Positions 1 through 9,362 are shown, counted from the stretch's first letter. The stretch: 42,997 bases of DNA from an uncultured Bacteroidales bacterium (GCA_946055515.1 CAMGGA010000004.1:1-42997); one strand, 5' to 3'. The notes: generated from the letters alone by a model not told the origin. A program made the numbers and translations.

Positions 1-742
1 CCGAGAAGTCGCCATAGATTTGCAGGGCAAAGAGCACGGTGGCCATCACGAGGTCGGTGCCGTCGCTCGCGGGGTTGGCATAGACGGCCTGGACCACGGG
101 GGCGAGGCGGTCGGCCAGGAGCATTTTCTTCACAAAACCCCAAAGCATCTGCCGCAGCCCGTCCACCCAGTCGGCATAGCCCACGTGGCGCGGCTGCTGC
201 ATTTGGGGCAACAGGTGGGAGGCTTTTTCGATGGGGCCGGCCACGAGCTGCGGAAAGAAGCTCACGAAGGCCGCGAAGGCCACGGCGTCGCGACAGGCGG
301 GGAGCTTGCGGCGGTAAACGTCGGCCACGTAACTCAATATCTGGAAGGTGTAGAAACTGATGCCGACGGGGAGAATGACACGCAGCGTGGGCAAATCGGC
401 CCCCAGCCCCAAGGAGTGCAACAGCGCCTGCAGGTTTTCGGCAAAGAAGTTGTAGTACTTGAAAACGCCCAACACGCCCAAGCAGACCACCGCCGTGGCC
501 AGACAAGCGGCACGTGCACAGCGCGGCTGCCGGGAGGCGCTGCCGATGGCAAGGCCGCCGAAGTAGCCCACCGCCGTCAGGCCCACGATGAGGCCGAGGA
601 AGCGCACGTCCCACCAGGCGTAGAAGGTGTAGCTCGCCACCAAAAGCCACAGGTTCTGCACCGCCAAGGAGCGGGCGCTCAGGCGGTAAAGCAACAGGGC
701 CAAAGGGAGGAAGAGCAGGAAGTCGTAGGAGTTGAACAGCAC
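1..742 (-). CDS. MBOAT-family O-acyltransferase (AlgI/DltB-like), N-terminal part
   Basis: This is a polytopic inner-membrane enzyme of the membrane-bound O-acyltransferase family, which moves acyl groups onto extracytoplasmic sugars or teichoic-acid-like polymers. About 247 codons are present; the gene runs off the left edge, so the catalytic His region is outside the window. It is absent from the ORF track because it has no stop here. I read it by translating the minus strand: it begins LFNSYDFLLFLPLALLLY, continues YYNFFAENLQ and LPVGISFYTFQILSYVADVYR, then FFPQLVAGPIEK and ends ALQIYGDFS, all standard AlgI/DltB landmarks. I chose a GTG start because the family usually opens MLFNSxxFL and no ATG lies in frame nearby. 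A -7 box sits about 70 nt upstream. The acceptor substrate cannot be told. Family assignment is firm. Confidence 0.88.
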   Translation of the reverse strand, partial: MLFNSYDFLLFLPLALLLYRLSARSLAVQNLWLLVASYTFYAWWDVRFLGLIVGLTAVGYFGGLAIGSASRQPRCARAACLATAVVCLGVLGVFKYYNFFAENLQALLHSLGLGADLPTLRVILPVGISFYTFQILSYVADVYRRKLPACRDAVAFAAFVSFFPQLVAGPIEKASHLLPQMQQPRHVGYADWVDGLRQMLWGFVKKMLLADRLAPVVQAVYANPASDGTDLVMATVLFALQIYGDFS

Positions 743-812
743 GGCGGAGGATGTTTTTGGGGAAGGTGGAAAAATATCCGGGGGGAAGGTGCCGCGCGGA
801 AAAGCGGCACTG

Positions 813-820
813 CAAAAGTA
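813..820 (-). promoter_or_regulatory. Bacteroidetes -7 box upstream of the MBOAT gene
   Basis: Reads TACTTTTG on the minus strand, an exact TAnnTTTG. No TTTG was found at the expected -33 spacing, so it is a partial promoter call. Confidence 0.45.
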
Positions 821-930
821 CAATGTGCCGCTGAATTAACAGCCTGCCCTGGCGCGAAATCCGCACCCGGCCGTGTCCCGCGCTTTGCACGAAATCGGGG
901 GCGCAGCGCGCTTATTCAAAATATTAGCCT

Positions 931-938
931 TACATTTG
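931..938 (+). promoter_or_regulatory. -7 box for pyrF
   Basis: Reads TACATTTG, matching TAnnTTTG, about 29 nt before the pyrF ATG, implying a very short leader. No clear -33 TTTG was seen. Confidence 0.5.
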
Positions 939-966
939 TGGCACTATTTTCAAACTTTCACTGATC

Positions 967-1791
967 ATGAACAAGCAACAACTTATCGAGAACATTCGCT
1001 CGAAGAAATCTTTCCTCTGCGTGGGCCTCGACACGGACCTCAAGAAAATCCCGCCCCACCTCTTGCAGGAGGAGGACCCCATCTTTGCGTTCAACAAGGC
1101 AATCATTGACGCCACGGCGCCCTACTGTGTGGCCTACAAACCCAACCTCGCCTTCTACGAGTGCTTCGGCCTGAAGGGCTGGACGGCTTTCGAGAAGACG
1201 GTGCGCTACATCAAGGAGAACTACCCCGACCAGTTCATCATTGCCGACGCGAAGCGTGGCGACATCGGCAACACTTCGGCCATGTATGCCCGTTCGTTTT
1301 TCGAGGAAATGGACATCGACTCGCTCACCGTGGCTCCGTACATGGGTGAGGACAGCGTGACGCCCTTCCTCCAGTATCCTGGCAAATGGGTTATCCTTCT
1401 GGCGCTCACGAGCAACAAGGGGTCGCACGACTTCCAGCTGACCACCGACGCCGAGGGCGAACGCCTCTTCGAGAAGGTGCTGCGCCGCTCGCAGGAATGG
1501 GCTTCGGACGAGCAGATGATGTATGTGGTGGGTGCCACGCAGGGCAAACTCTTCGAGGACATCCGCAAGATTGTGCCGAACCACTTCCTCCTCGTGCCCG
1601 GTGTGGGTGCACAGGGCGGATCGCTCGCCGAGGTGTGCCGCTACGGCATGACGCCCGACTGTGGCCTGCTCGTCAATTCCTCACGCGGCATCATCTACGC
1701 CGACACGACCGAGAACTTTGCCGCGGTTGCCGCTGAGAAGGCCCGCGAACTCCAACTGCAGATGCAGGAGGAACTCGAGAAAGTGCGGTAA
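967..1791 (+). CDS. pyrF: Orotidine 5'-phosphate decarboxylase (long, type 2)
   Basis: This cytosolic TIM-barrel enzyme carries out the last step of UMP synthesis, decarboxylating OMP. At 274 aa it has the size of the longer type 2 subfamily rather than the ~230-aa E. coli form. The substrate loop [14 protein letters not shown] lies near residues 16-29, the catalytic block [12 protein letters not shown] (Asp94, Lys96, Asp99) near 92-103, and the phosphate-binding region VPGVGAQGG in the C-terminal half. The ATG follows a -7 box with a short leader. It is monocistronic: the divergent MBOAT gene lies upstream and a repeat-filled gap downstream. Nothing is unusual in the sequence, and the identification is secure. 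Confidence 0.97.
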   Translation: MNKQQLIENIRSKKSFLCVGLDTDLKKIPPHLLQEEDPIFAFNKAIIDATAPYCVAYKPNLAFYECFGLKGWTAFEKTVRYIKENYPDQFIIADAKRGDIGNTSAMYARSFFEEMDIDSLTVAPYMGEDSVTPFLQYPGKWVILLALTSNKGSHDFQLTTDAEGERLFEKVLRRSQEWASDEQMMYVVGATQGKLFEDIRKIVPNHFLLVPGVGAQGGSLAEVCRYGMTPDCGLLVNSSRGIIYADTTENFAAVAAEKARELQLQMQEELEKVR

Positions 1792-1874
1792 CGCCGCGGC
1801 GCTAACCGACCCGCATCGAGCGGCCCCGCAGAGACTGCAAGCCCACAGCGCACGGATGCCGGTTGAGGTTTCAT

Positions 1875-2132
1875 GCGTTCAACGAAACCCCCGAAGGGGG
1901 TGCAAGCCCCCAGCCCAGGGCAGAGCGACCGAAGGGAGCGGCACCCTGGGTCAGACGAAGCGCATACGATACGCCCCGAAGGGGCAAAAGCAATGGCAGA
2001 AGTGCTTCTGTCGCTGCTTTTGCCCCTTCGGGGCGCATTTATAATGCTTCGGGCTAACCCAGGGTGTCGCTCGCTACGCTCGCTTGCCCTGGGCTGGAAG
2101 CTCATTGCCCCTTCGGGGCGCGCGTTGAACGC
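1875..2132. repeat. Composite palindromic element, copy 1 (complete)
   Basis: This 258-bp element has terminal inverted repeats (GCGTTCAACG at the left, CGTTGAACGC at the right). Inside are imperfect ~40-bp inverted arms bounded by CCCAGGG/CCCTGGG. The core is a perfect 21-bp inverted repeat (1972-1992 with 2015-2035) built on GCCCCGAAGGGGC and AAAAGCA. It resembles REP/BIME or MITE-like elements; no transposase is nearby. The same architecture recurs at 2190 and 9469. Confidence 0.8.
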
Positions 2133-2189
2133 GTTCTTTTCGGATGAAACAGAGTGCCAAAGACAACTTCGAGGCTTATTTGCCTACAA

Positions 2190-2385
2190 GCGTTCAACGA
2201 AACCCCCGAAGGGGGTGCAAGCCCCCAGCCCAGGGCAGAGCGACCGAAGGGAGCGGCACCCTGGGTCAGACGAAGCGCATACGATACGCCCCGAAGGGGC
2301 AAAAGCAATGGCAGAAGTGCTTCTGTCGCTGCTTTTGCCCCTTCGGGGCGCATTTATAATGCTTCGGGCTGACCCAGGGTGTCGC
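2190..2385. repeat. Composite palindromic element, copy 2 (right end missing)
   Basis: It matches 1875-2070 over 196 bp with a single difference (A at 2056, G at 2371), then stops abruptly after GTGTCGC. It lacks the right outer arm and the right terminal repeat. Such near-identity suggests recent duplication or gene conversion. Confidence 0.85.
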
Positions 2386-2396
2386 GGGTATTACAC

Positions 2397-2540
2397 GATG
2401 AGCCCCGTAAGGGCGAAACCTCTATTCGGGTGTATAAAGGTGCCGCCCCTACAGGGCTCATCGGACGTAGTCCGCGGCAACCCAGGGCTTCACCCTGGGC
2501 TATGGGCTAAAGGTCGGGCTTTCAGCCCTCTGCGTCGAAC
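2397..2540. repeat. GC-rich hairpins of a second palindromic family
   Basis: An imperfect 19-bp inverted repeat (GATGAGCCCCGTAAGGGCG at 2397, partner ending at 2462) is followed by CCCAGGG/CCCTGGG (2481-2499) and a GGGCTAAAG...CTTTCAGCCC hairpin. The last motif recurs near 22574, so this is another dispersed family. Confidence 0.6.
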
Positions 2541-2627
2541 GCTTGTCATCCCAACGTGGAGCGCCGAAGCGCCGTCTTCCTGTTGGCGAAACAGACATCG
2601 CGTTTGCAGTCGCTTCGCAAGCCCCAA

Positions 2628-3659
2628 CTACTTGATGCCGCGGCGGTCGAGGGCCTCGGCGTAGCGGCGCGCATTGGCCAAATGTTCTTCGTAGGTGACG
2701 GCAAAATTGTGCGTACCCGAGAAGTCTTCTTTCGCACACATATATAAATAGGAGTGGTGGGCATAGTGGAGCACGGCATCGATGGCCCCGGGCGAGGGAA
2801 TGCAGATGGGGCCGGGGGGAAGGCCCTCGTAGCGGTAGGTATTGTAGGGGCTGTTCACCGTGAGGTGTTCGTGGAGAATGCGACGCAGGCCGAAGTTGCC
2901 GAGGGCGAACTTCACCGTGGGGTCGGCCTGGAGCTTCATGCCCTGGCGCAGGCGGTTGAGATACATGCCCGCAATGGCGGGACGCTCGGCGGCATTCGCA
3001 CTTTCCTTCTCCACAATCGAGGCCAGCGTGGCCACCTCGAAAGGCGTGAGCTGCATCTGTGCTGCCAGGGCGCGGCGGTCATCGGTCCAGAAAGTGTCGA
3101 ACTCTTTCTTCATGCGGCGCAACAGGTCGGCGGGCTGGATGTTCCAATACACTTCGTAGGTATTCGGGACAAAGAGGGCCGCCGCGGTGGCCGTGTCAGC
3201 CCCGAGCTGTTGCAGCAGCGCCTTGTCGGCAAATGCTGCCATGAGGGCCGCCGAGTCCGCCTCGAGCTTCTCGGCCAGTTTGCCTGCCAGGTGGGCCACC
3301 GTGTGGGTCACGGAAATCACGAGTTTCACGGGTTCCTGGTGTCCGCTGCGGAGGTTGCGCACCAAGCGCAGGGCCGTGACGCCCCGGCCCATCTGGTAAC
3401 GGCCGGGCTTCACCTGCGGACCGTACTGCAACAGGGCGCCGCAAAGCCGGGCTGCTCCCACGCGGCCTTCCACACCTTCGGCCGCCATCTTGCAGTAGAC
3501 CGAGTCGGCCGTGTCGTCGCCGTCTATATAGAGATAGGCGTTGCCTTCAGCGGGACAGAAGCGCATCACGGCCGTCCACAGGAAAAGGCCCGCAGCGATG
3601 GCCACAAGGACGGCGGAAATGCCTGCCGCTATTTGCCATTTCTTGAATTTCATAGGCAC
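2628..3659 (-). CDS. mltG: Endolytic peptidoglycan transglycosylase MltG (YceG-like)
   Basis: MltG is an inner-membrane lytic transglycosylase that cuts nascent glycan strands and sets their length. The protein has 343 aa, near the usual size. One N-terminal membrane segment (about residues 10-32) follows the basic start MPMKFKKW. The YceG domain shows FVPNTYEVYW (~163-172), the catalytic-Glu block LASIVEKESANAAERP (Glu217 by alignment from memory with E. coli Glu218) and the C-terminal signature SPYNTYRYEGLPPGPI. The start could be Met1 or Met3. It lies 49 nt downstream of the GH109-like gene on the same strand, so the two may be co-transcribed. Its 3' end faces the repeat region. Confidence 0.95.
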   Translation of the reverse strand: MPMKFKKWQIAAGISAVLVAIAAGLFLWTAVMRFCPAEGNAYLYIDGDDTADSVYCKMAAEGVEGRVGAARLCGALLQYGPQVKPGRYQMGRGVTALRLVRNLRSGHQEPVKLVISVTHTVAHLAGKLAEKLEADSAALMAAFADKALLQQLGADTATAAALFVPNTYEVYWNIQPADLLRRMKKEFDTFWTDDRRALAAQMQLTPFEVATLASIVEKESANAAERPAIAGMYLNRLRQGMKLQADPTVKFALGNFGLRRILHEHLTVNSPYNTYRYEGLPPGPICIPSPGAIDAVLHYAHHSYLYMCAKEDFSGTHNFAVTYEEHLANARRYAEALDRRGIK

Positions 3660-3708
3660 ATGTATGGATTACGGTTTGTTAATCAAGGAGTTCTCCCCCA
3701 CCCCCGCG

Positions 3709-4878
3709 CTACATTTTCAGGAACTGCGGCACGCTGACGGGTGCTCCGCCGAGCCGCGCAGACTGCTGGGTAAGTTCGGCCAGGCACGACCATTCGGCGG
3801 CGTCGTAGACGTCGATGTCGAGCGGAAGTCCCTCCCGCAGGCAGTGGATGAGCCGCGCGTCCATCGCATAGTTCATTTCGTTGGGCACACCGAGCGCATG
3901 GCCTTTCTTCCACATCTCAGCGGCGGGCGACGTGGCAAACTGCGCGAGATAGTCCCAGGCGGCTTCGCCCGTGAGTTCCTGCCCGGGAGCGGTGCAGACC
4001 GTGGGGAGAGGATATTTTTGGAGGTAGGCTTCGGTGGCACACACCGTTTGCATGCGGCTATAGGGGCGCGGTGTGGTCACGTCGAGCTGGAGCATGAGCG
4101 TCACCCCGCGGCGCGTTTTCAGCAGGGCCGTACTCACCCTGCCCCGCGGGTCGGCACCCGCCGAGACCACTCCGTCGGCCGTGAGCGCCACGAGGGTTTC
4201 GAGCGCATCGTCGCGGTGGAGGCGGAGCAGTTGGGCCATGGGCCCCATGCCGTGGGTGGGATAGGGGTTGCCGCCGTGGAGGGCACAGGAACGCTCCATC
4301 CAGTTGTGGCGCGTGTCGGTCACGCCGCGCGACGAGCGGGAGGGCACGGTGAGGTTGTGGATGTAGGCCCCTTCGAGGTGCGTAATGGTGCCGAGCAGGC
4401 CGCGGCGGTGCATCTCGAGCGTTTCGAGGGCAAAGAGGTCGTAGCAGCAATTTTCCGCCATGAAGCAGTGGCGCTGCGTTTCCTCGGCCGTGCGCACGAG
4501 TTGCCAGCACTCCTCGACCGTGGTGGCAGCAGGCACTTCGACAGCCACGTGTTTCCCTTCGCGCATGGCCCTGAGGGCCATCGGCGTGTGGGACGTCCAT
4601 TCCGTGCAGATATAGACGAGGTCCACATCGGTGCGCCGGCAAGCCTCTTTCCAGGCTTCGGGCCCCGAGAGGAGGTCGGCGGCAGGCCGCTGCGACTGTT
4701 GCAGAGCTTCTTGGCCCAAGGCACAGCGCGCAGGGTCGAGGTCGGCGAGGCAAACGATACGCGCCCCTTCGATGAAGGCATAACGTTCGAGCGTTTTCAG
4801 TCCGCGACTGCCCAAACCAATCAGGGCAATACGCACTTCGGGCAATGGGGGGGAAGCCAGTTGAAATACGTGGGACAT
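3709..4878 (-). CDS. Gfo/Idh/MocA-type oxidoreductase fold, glycoside hydrolase family 109-like
   Basis: The protein is 389 aa. An N-terminal Rossmann domain carries the NAD-binding loop ALIGLGSRGLKTL (residues 18-30) and the family block GKHVAVEVPAATTVEECW (~108-125). The C-terminal domain has HNWMERSCALHGGNPYPTHG (191-210), which I recognise as the GH109 active-site region; those enzymes cleave alpha-GalNAc by an NAD-dependent redox mechanism. Unlike many GH109 proteins, no signal peptide, Tat motif or lipobox is present, so a cytosolic role is inferred. The substrate is not determined; an ordinary dehydrogenase remains possible. It lies between rpmE2 and mltG on the same strand. Confidence 0.75.
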   Translation of the reverse strand: MSHVFQLASPPLPEVRIALIGLGSRGLKTLERYAFIEGARIVCLADLDPARCALGQEALQQSQRPAADLLSGPEAWKEACRRTDVDLVYICTEWTSHTPMALRAMREGKHVAVEVPAATTVEECWQLVRTAEETQRHCFMAENCCYDLFALETLEMHRRGLLGTITHLEGAYIHNLTVPSRSSRGVTDTRHNWMERSCALHGGNPYPTHGMGPMAQLLRLHRDDALETLVALTADGVVSAGADPRGRVSTALLKTRRGVTLMLQLDVTTPRPYSRMQTVCATEAYLQKYPLPTVCTAPGQELTGEAAWDYLAQFATSPAAEMWKKGHALGVPNEMNYAMDARLIHCLREGLPLDIDVYDAAEWSCLAELTQQSARLGGAPVSVPQFLKM

Positions 4879-5122
4879 AGCGTGAGGGATGAGGTATTAG
4901 ACAGGAAGGAGTTCGGGAAAAAAGAGCCGCTGCACTTCCGGAAGCCGGGACCGCTCGCCGCGGAAGAGGGGGCGGAGAGGCCGGCAGGCGGGGGAAGCAG
5001 GGCAGAAAAAGGAGAAAAGTGGAGCCATCGTTGCCGACGAATCCACTTTCCAAGTTCACTGGGTGTTACCGTACCCTGTTTTTTGATAACTATCGGTCGA
5101 GCGCAGCACTCGGCAAGCGGTA

Positions 5123-5374
5123 TTACTTGCGAGTCTTTGCGTAGCGGCTCATGAACTTGTCCACGCGACCGGCGGTGTCTACGAGCTTCGACTTACCCGT
5201 GTAGAAGGGGTGCGAAGTGCTGGAGATTTCGAGCTTAACGACGGGATAAGTTTCGCCTTCAAACTCTACCGTATCGGTGGTCTTGCAGGTAGAACGCGAG
5301 AGGAACATGTCGCCGTTGCTCATGTCTTTGAATACGACGGGACGATAGTTTTCAGGATGGATACCTTGTTTCAT
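5123..5374 (-). CDS. rpmE2: 50S ribosomal protein L31, type B
   Basis: An 83-aa protein matching type B L31, a large-subunit protein at the intersubunit bridge. Landmarks are [19 protein letters not shown] at the N terminus, then [16 protein letters not shown] and the C-terminal DKFMSRYAK. It lacks the Cys zinc site of type A L31 (a single Cys remains), as expected for the zinc-independent paralogue. A -7 box lies about 78 nt upstream, leaving a ~70-nt leader. The GH109-like gene follows 244 nt downstream on the same strand; nothing recognisable lies in that gap. Confidence 0.97.
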   Translation of the reverse strand: MKQGIHPENYRPVVFKDMSNGDMFLSRSTCKTTDTVEFEGETYPVVKLEISSTSHPFYTGKSKLVDTAGRVDKFMSRYAKTRK

Positions 5375-5451
5375 TGTTTGCTATAGCTTTTATGGGTTTA
5401 TCAAAGTCAGTTGGTTGGTAACAACTTAGTGTAATGGTCTGAAATCGGCGG

Positions 5452-5459
5452 CAAAAGTA
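5452..5459 (-). promoter_or_regulatory. -7 box for rpmE2
   Basis: TACTTTTG on the minus strand, an exact TAnnTTTG, about 78 nt before the rpmE2 start. No good -33 TTTG is present. Confidence 0.5.
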
Positions 5460-5779
5460 CGTTTTTTTTCCAAGTGGACCAAGTCCGACTGCTGTTTTTT
5501 ATCCTTTTCGCACCGTTTTTGGCGGAAAACGGCCTGGAGCGGACGTTCTTGCAGGCGTTTGCGCTGCGGAGGAACAAGGAGGCGCGGCGAAGGATGCAGG
5601 CCAGGGCGGGACGGTTGCCGGGGCGGAGCACCCACGTCCTGACCCTTGCAGCCTTGCCCTGCCTACCTGCTGCACGGCTGCCGATTGAATTTAACATATT
5701 TAACCTTCTGTAAGATTAGAACGCCGTTTCCAAACCTCTGCTCGTGGACTTCGTTTCACCCATCCAACCCTCGGTGCGA

Positions 5780-5840
5780 CAAGCCCAGGCTTCGGATTTT
5801 CAATCCCAGGCTTCGGATTTCCAATCCCAGGGCCAGACGG
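5780..5840. repeat. Short array of 21-bp repeat units
   Basis: Two and a half head-to-tail units of the form CAATCCCAGGCTTCGGATTT(T/C). It is the same unit family as the six-unit array at 16444-16569 and the degenerate array at 38008-38070. Confidence 0.7.
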
Positions 5841-5910
5841 CACAAATCATGCGACTGAAAACCCTGACTGCGGGCTTATTTTGCCTATTCTTCAAACCAG
5901 GCACAGAAAA

Positions 5911-5940
5911 AGGAGCACCGCGACGATGCTCCTCTGCTTT
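5911..5940 (+). terminator. Possible hairpin terminator
   Basis: AGGAGCA and TGCTCCT form a 7-bp stem with a 9-nt loop, preceded by AAAA and followed by a T-rich CTGCTTTTG. No gene close upstream would need it, so the role is unclear. Confidence 0.3.
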
Positions 5941-6367
5941 TGTATGACAAAGATAAGGCTTTGGAGCGAAAACTCCAAATGGCGAATTTTCATTTTAACA
6001 TTTCAGAAACGCCAAGCGAGGATGCAACTGGACTGTTTAGCCTATTAAAATAAGTTATCCACCGGGAACACGAAGAGAGGCCGCCTCGGTCTTTCCCACT
6101 CCTATTTTATATACTCCCCTTTCACCCCCGTTTCTTCTGCCCGCAGCCGTCTGCCTGACCGCTCGCTCCCTCCACCCCCACTCCACGCGACCACGCGCCT
6201 CCGCACCCGCCCTTCGCGGCCTTTACACACCGAATAATGGGCGCCAAACGGGGAAATAAGGCTCAAAACCAGCAAGTCGGAAGTACACAAGGGGGCAAAT
6301 TCGCACAAAATCAGGCTTTGCGTGCATATTTTTTAAGAGATATTTATACTATGTCTTTTGAAATATC

Positions 6368-6375
6368 TATCTTTG
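6368..6375 (+). promoter_or_regulatory. -7 box for the spt-pfp operon
   Basis: TATCTTTG, an exact TAnnTTTG, with TTTA (near-consensus -33) 21 bp upstream. It lies inside the overlong ORF that starts at 6237, which supports the internal ATG at 6444. Confidence 0.6.
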
Positions 6376-6443
6376 CGGTCACTATTAGACGAAGAACCGC
6401 TGCAGTAGACTGCACATGGCTCTCTTTTACAACCAGAAAAGTA

Positions 6444-7631
6444 ATGGGAATTTTACAAGAAAGATTAGCAAAATACACCCTGCCGCAGGAATACCAGGCT
6501 AAAGGTGTATATCCCTACTTCCGTGCCATCGAAGGCAAACAAGGAACTGAAGTTGAAATGGGCGGACACCACGTGTTGATGTTCGGCTCCAATGCGTACA
6601 CCGGACTTACCGGCGACGAACGCATCATTCAGGCTGGTATCGAAGCAATGCAGAAGTATGGCTCGGGATGTGCAGGCTCGCGCTTCTTGAACGGCACGCT
6701 CGATCTCCACATCCAACTGGAAAAAGAACTTGCCCAGTTCATCGGCAAAGAAGACGCGCTTTGCTACTCCACGGGCTTCACGGTGAACTCCGGAGTCATC
6801 TCCTGCCTCACGGGACGCGAGGACTACATCATCTGCGACGACCGCGACCACGCCTCCATCGTGGACGGGCGACGCCTCTCCTTCTCCACCTGTTTGAAAT
6901 ACAAGCACAACGATATGGCGGACCTCGAACGCCAGCTCCAGAAGTGCGCCCCCGAAGCGGTGAAGCTGATTGTGGTGGACGGGGTCTTCTCCATGGAAGG
7001 CGACTTGGCCAACCTGCCCGAAATCGTGAAGCTGAAGCATAAGTACAACGCCACCATCATGGTCGACGAGGCACACGGTGTGGGCGTGTTCGGCCGTCAG
7101 GGCCGCGGCGTGTGCGACTACTTCGGACTGACCGACGAGGTGGATCTCATCATGGGTACGTTCAGCAAATCGCTGGCCTCTATCGGTGGTTTCATTGCCG
7201 CCGACAAGAGCATCATCAACTGGCTCCGCCACAACTCGCGCACCTATATCTTCTCCGCTTCCAACACGCCCGCTGCCACGGCCTGCGCCATGAAGGCCCT
7301 CCAAATCATCCAGGAGGAACCGGAACGCATCGAGGCTCTCTGGGAGGTGACGCGCTACGCCCTGAAGCGCTTCCGCGATGCCGGCTTCGAAATCGGCGAA
7401 ACGGAGTCGCCCATTATCCCGCTCTATGTCCGCGACACGGAAAAGACCTTCGTGGCCACGGCACGCGCCTTCGACGAGGGGGTATTCATCAACCCCGTCA
7501 TCCCGCCCGCCTGTGCCCCCCACGACACACTGGTGCGCGTGGCGCTCATGGCCACACACACGAAGGAACAAGTGGACACGGCGGTGGACCGCCTGAGCAA
7601 GGTGTTCCGCGAACTGGAAATCATCAAATAA
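6444..7631 (+). CDS. spt: Serine palmitoyltransferase-type alpha-oxoamine synthase
   Basis: A PLP-dependent fold-type I enzyme. Bacteroidetes Spt condenses L-serine with an acyl thioester to give the 3-keto base for sphingolipids. The 395-aa protein has the family length if translation begins at MGILQERLAKY; the 464-aa track ORF begins upstream of the promoter and adds 69 unlikely residues. Landmarks are GSGCAGSRFLNGTLDLH (73-89), CDDRDHAS with the PLP-stacking His136, MVDEAHGVG (Asp208) and the Schiff-base Lys242 in GTFSKSLASIGG. The relatives KBL and BioF share these motifs; the N terminus and GCAGSRFLNG fit Bacteroides Spt best. pfp follows after 33 nt, so the two are probably one operon. 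Confidence 0.87.
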   Translation: MGILQERLAKYTLPQEYQAKGVYPYFRAIEGKQGTEVEMGGHHVLMFGSNAYTGLTGDERIIQAGIEAMQKYGSGCAGSRFLNGTLDLHIQLEKELAQFIGKEDALCYSTGFTVNSGVISCLTGREDYIICDDRDHASIVDGRRLSFSTCLKYKHNDMADLERQLQKCAPEAVKLIVVDGVFSMEGDLANLPEIVKLKHKYNATIMVDEAHGVGVFGRQGRGVCDYFGLTDEVDLIMGTFSKSLASIGGFIAADKSIINWLRHNSRTYIFSASNTPAATACAMKALQIIQEEPERIEALWEVTRYALKRFRDAGFEIGETESPIIPLYVRDTEKTFVATARAFDEGVFINPVIPPACAPHDTLVRVALMATHTKEQVDTAVDRLSKVFRELEIIK

Positions 7632-7664
7632 ACCAAGATAAACTATTTCATTATTCTTAGCCTT

Positions 7665-9308
7665 ATGGAAAAAAGCGCATTGCAGATTGCACGTGCTGCC
7701 TATCAGCCCAAACTGCCCGCAGGCCTCCGCGGCAATGTCAGCATCAAAGAAGGAAATGCCACGCAGAGCGTAGGCGACCAAGAAGACATCCAGAAGCTTT
7801 TCCCGAACACCTACGGCATGCCGCTGGTGGAGTTCGTACCCTCTGAAGAGGAGAAGACGTACGCTCCGATGAACATCGGCATCATCCTCTCGGGCGGACA
7901 GGCTCCTGGCGGACACAACGTGATCTGCGGTCTCTACGATGAGCTCAAAAAGCAAAACAAGGAGAACAAGCTCTATGGCTTCCTGATGGGCCCCGGCGGT
8001 CTCGTGGACCACAAGTATATCGAACTGACTGACGAACTCATCGACGAGTACCGCAACACGGGCGGCTTCGACCTCATCGGCTCGGGACGCACGAAGCTCG
8101 AGGAGGAAAGCCAGTTTGAAAGCGGCCTCGAAATCATCCGCGAACTGGGCATCAAGGCCGTAGTCATCATTGGTGGCGACGACTCGAACACGAACGCTTG
8201 CGTACTCGCCGAATACTACGCTGCACACAACTATGGCGTGCAGGTAATCGGCTGCCCGAAGACCATCGACGGCGACTTGAAGAATGAACAAATCGAAACG
8301 TCGTTCGGCTTCGACACGGCTTGCAAGACTTACGCAGAAGTTATCGGCAACATCCAGCGCGACGCCAACTCGGCCCGCAAGTACTGGCACTTCATCAAGC
8401 TCATGGGCCGCTCGGCCAGCCACATCGCCCTCGAATGTGCCCTCCAGTGCCAGCCGAACGTCTGCATCATCAGCGAAGAAGTGGAAGAGAAGAACCAGAC
8501 GCTCGACGACATCGTCACCTACATCGCTGACGTGGTGGCTCGCCGCGCTGCCAACGGCAACAACTTCGGTACGGTGCTCATCCCCGAAGGCCTCATCGAG
8601 TTCATCCCGGCCATGAAGAAGCTCATCGCCGAACTCAACGACCTCCTCGCTACACCCGAAGCCCAGGAAGTGGCTGCCGCCGAACAGCGTGCATGGATTC
8701 TCTCCAAGCTCTCTGCCGAAAACGCTGCCATCTACGAAAGCCTGCCCGAAGGGGTGGCCAAGCAGCTCACCATGGAACGCGACCCGCACGGCAACGTACA
8801 GGTTTCGCTCATCGAAACGGAAAAGCTCCTCTCCGAAATGGTGGCCACGAAGCTCAACGCCTGGAAGGAAGAAGGCAAGTTCACGGGCAAGTTTGCCGCT
8901 CAGCACCACTTCTTCGGCTACGAAGGACGCTGCGCCGCTCCCTCGAACTACGATGCTGACTACTGCTACGCTCTCGGTACGAGCGCTGCCCAGCTCGTGG
9001 CCAACGGCAAGACTGGCTACATGGCCATCGTGAAGAACACGACCGCTCCCGCCGAAGAGTGGGTGGCAGGCGGTGTGCCCATCACCATGATGATGAACAT
9101 GGAACGTCGCCACGGCAAGATGAAGCCCGTAATCCGCAAGGCACTCGTTCGCCTCGACGGTGCACCCTTCAAGGCTTTCGCCGCTCAGCGCGAAGACTGG
9201 GCGCTCAACACGCGCTTCGTTTATCCCGGCCCCATCCAGTACTTCGGCCCGACGGAAGTCTGCGACCAGTGTACGATGACGCTGAAGCTCGAACAGGGCA
9301 AGGCATAA
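7665..9308 (+). CDS. pfp: Diphosphate--fructose-6-phosphate 1-phosphotransferase (PPi-PFK)
   Basis: This enzyme phosphorylates fructose 6-phosphate reversibly with pyrophosphate instead of ATP, allowing both glycolysis and gluconeogenesis. At 547 aa it belongs to the long PPi-PFK group. Key blocks: [13 protein letters not shown] (~74-86), [18 protein letters not shown] (170-178, with the Asp typical of PPi users where ATP enzymes have Gly), [10 protein letters not shown] (198-207, with the Lys of PPi-type enzymes) and [15 protein letters not shown]. It lies 33 nt after spt and is followed by a strong hairpin terminator. Codon usage is strongly biased, in keeping with high expression. Confidence 0.96.
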   Translation: MEKSALQIARAAYQPKLPAGLRGNVSIKEGNATQSVGDQEDIQKLFPNTYGMPLVEFVPSEEEKTYAPMNIGIILSGGQAPGGHNVICGLYDELKKQNKENKLYGFLMGPGGLVDHKYIELTDELIDEYRNTGGFDLIGSGRTKLEEESQFESGLEIIRELGIKAVVIIGGDDSNTNACVLAEYYAAHNYGVQVIGCPKTIDGDLKNEQIETSFGFDTACKTYAEVIGNIQRDANSARKYWHFIKLMGRSASHIALECALQCQPNVCIISEEVEEKNQTLDDIVTYIADVVARRAANGNNFGTVLIPEGLIEFIPAMKKLIAELNDLLATPEAQEVAAAEQRAWILSKLSAENAAIYESLPEGVAKQLTMERDPHGNVQVSLIETEKLLSEMVATKLNAWKEEGKFTGKFAAQHHFFGYEGRCAAPSNYDADYCYALGTSAAQLVANGKTGYMAIVKNTTAPAEEWVAGGVPITMMMNMERRHGKMKPVIRKALVRLDGAPFKAFAAQREDWALNTRFVYPGPIQYFGPTEVCDQCTMTLKLEQGKA

Positions 9309-9362
9309 ACCGCCGCCCGCCGCTGCTCCCCCTACCCCAACCAGCAGCGACCGCATAACCTA

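Larger units (their letters stand above)
1792..2627. other. Gene-free region filled with palindromic repeats
   Basis: No credible gene lies between pyrF and mltG. ORFs listed here (such as 1873-2664) are translations of repeats. The stretch contains one full and one truncated copy of a ~258-bp palindromic element, then smaller GC-rich hairpins up to about 2540. The remaining bases to 2627 show no recognisable feature. Confidence 0.8.
5375..6443. other. 1.07-kb gene-free region
   Basis: No ORF here has family character. The region holds the rpmE2 promoter (5452-5459), two and a half 21-bp repeat units (5780-5840), a hairpin (5911-5933) and the spt -7 box (6368-6375). I looked for tRNA-like elements and saw none. 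The rest is unexplained. Confidence 0.7.

Noticed and set aside
1873-2664. 263-aa ORF spanning the pyrF-mltG gap
   Set aside because: It is a read-through of two palindromic element copies and other hairpins, with internally duplicated sequence and no family character.
3541-5154. 537-aa plus-strand ORF
   Set aside because: Antisense of the GH109-like gene and the mltG start; the minus-strand genes have definite motifs.
6465-9356. 963-aa ORF on the minus strand
   Set aside because: It is exactly antisense to spt and pfp; biased GC-rich codons suppress stops on the opposite strand.
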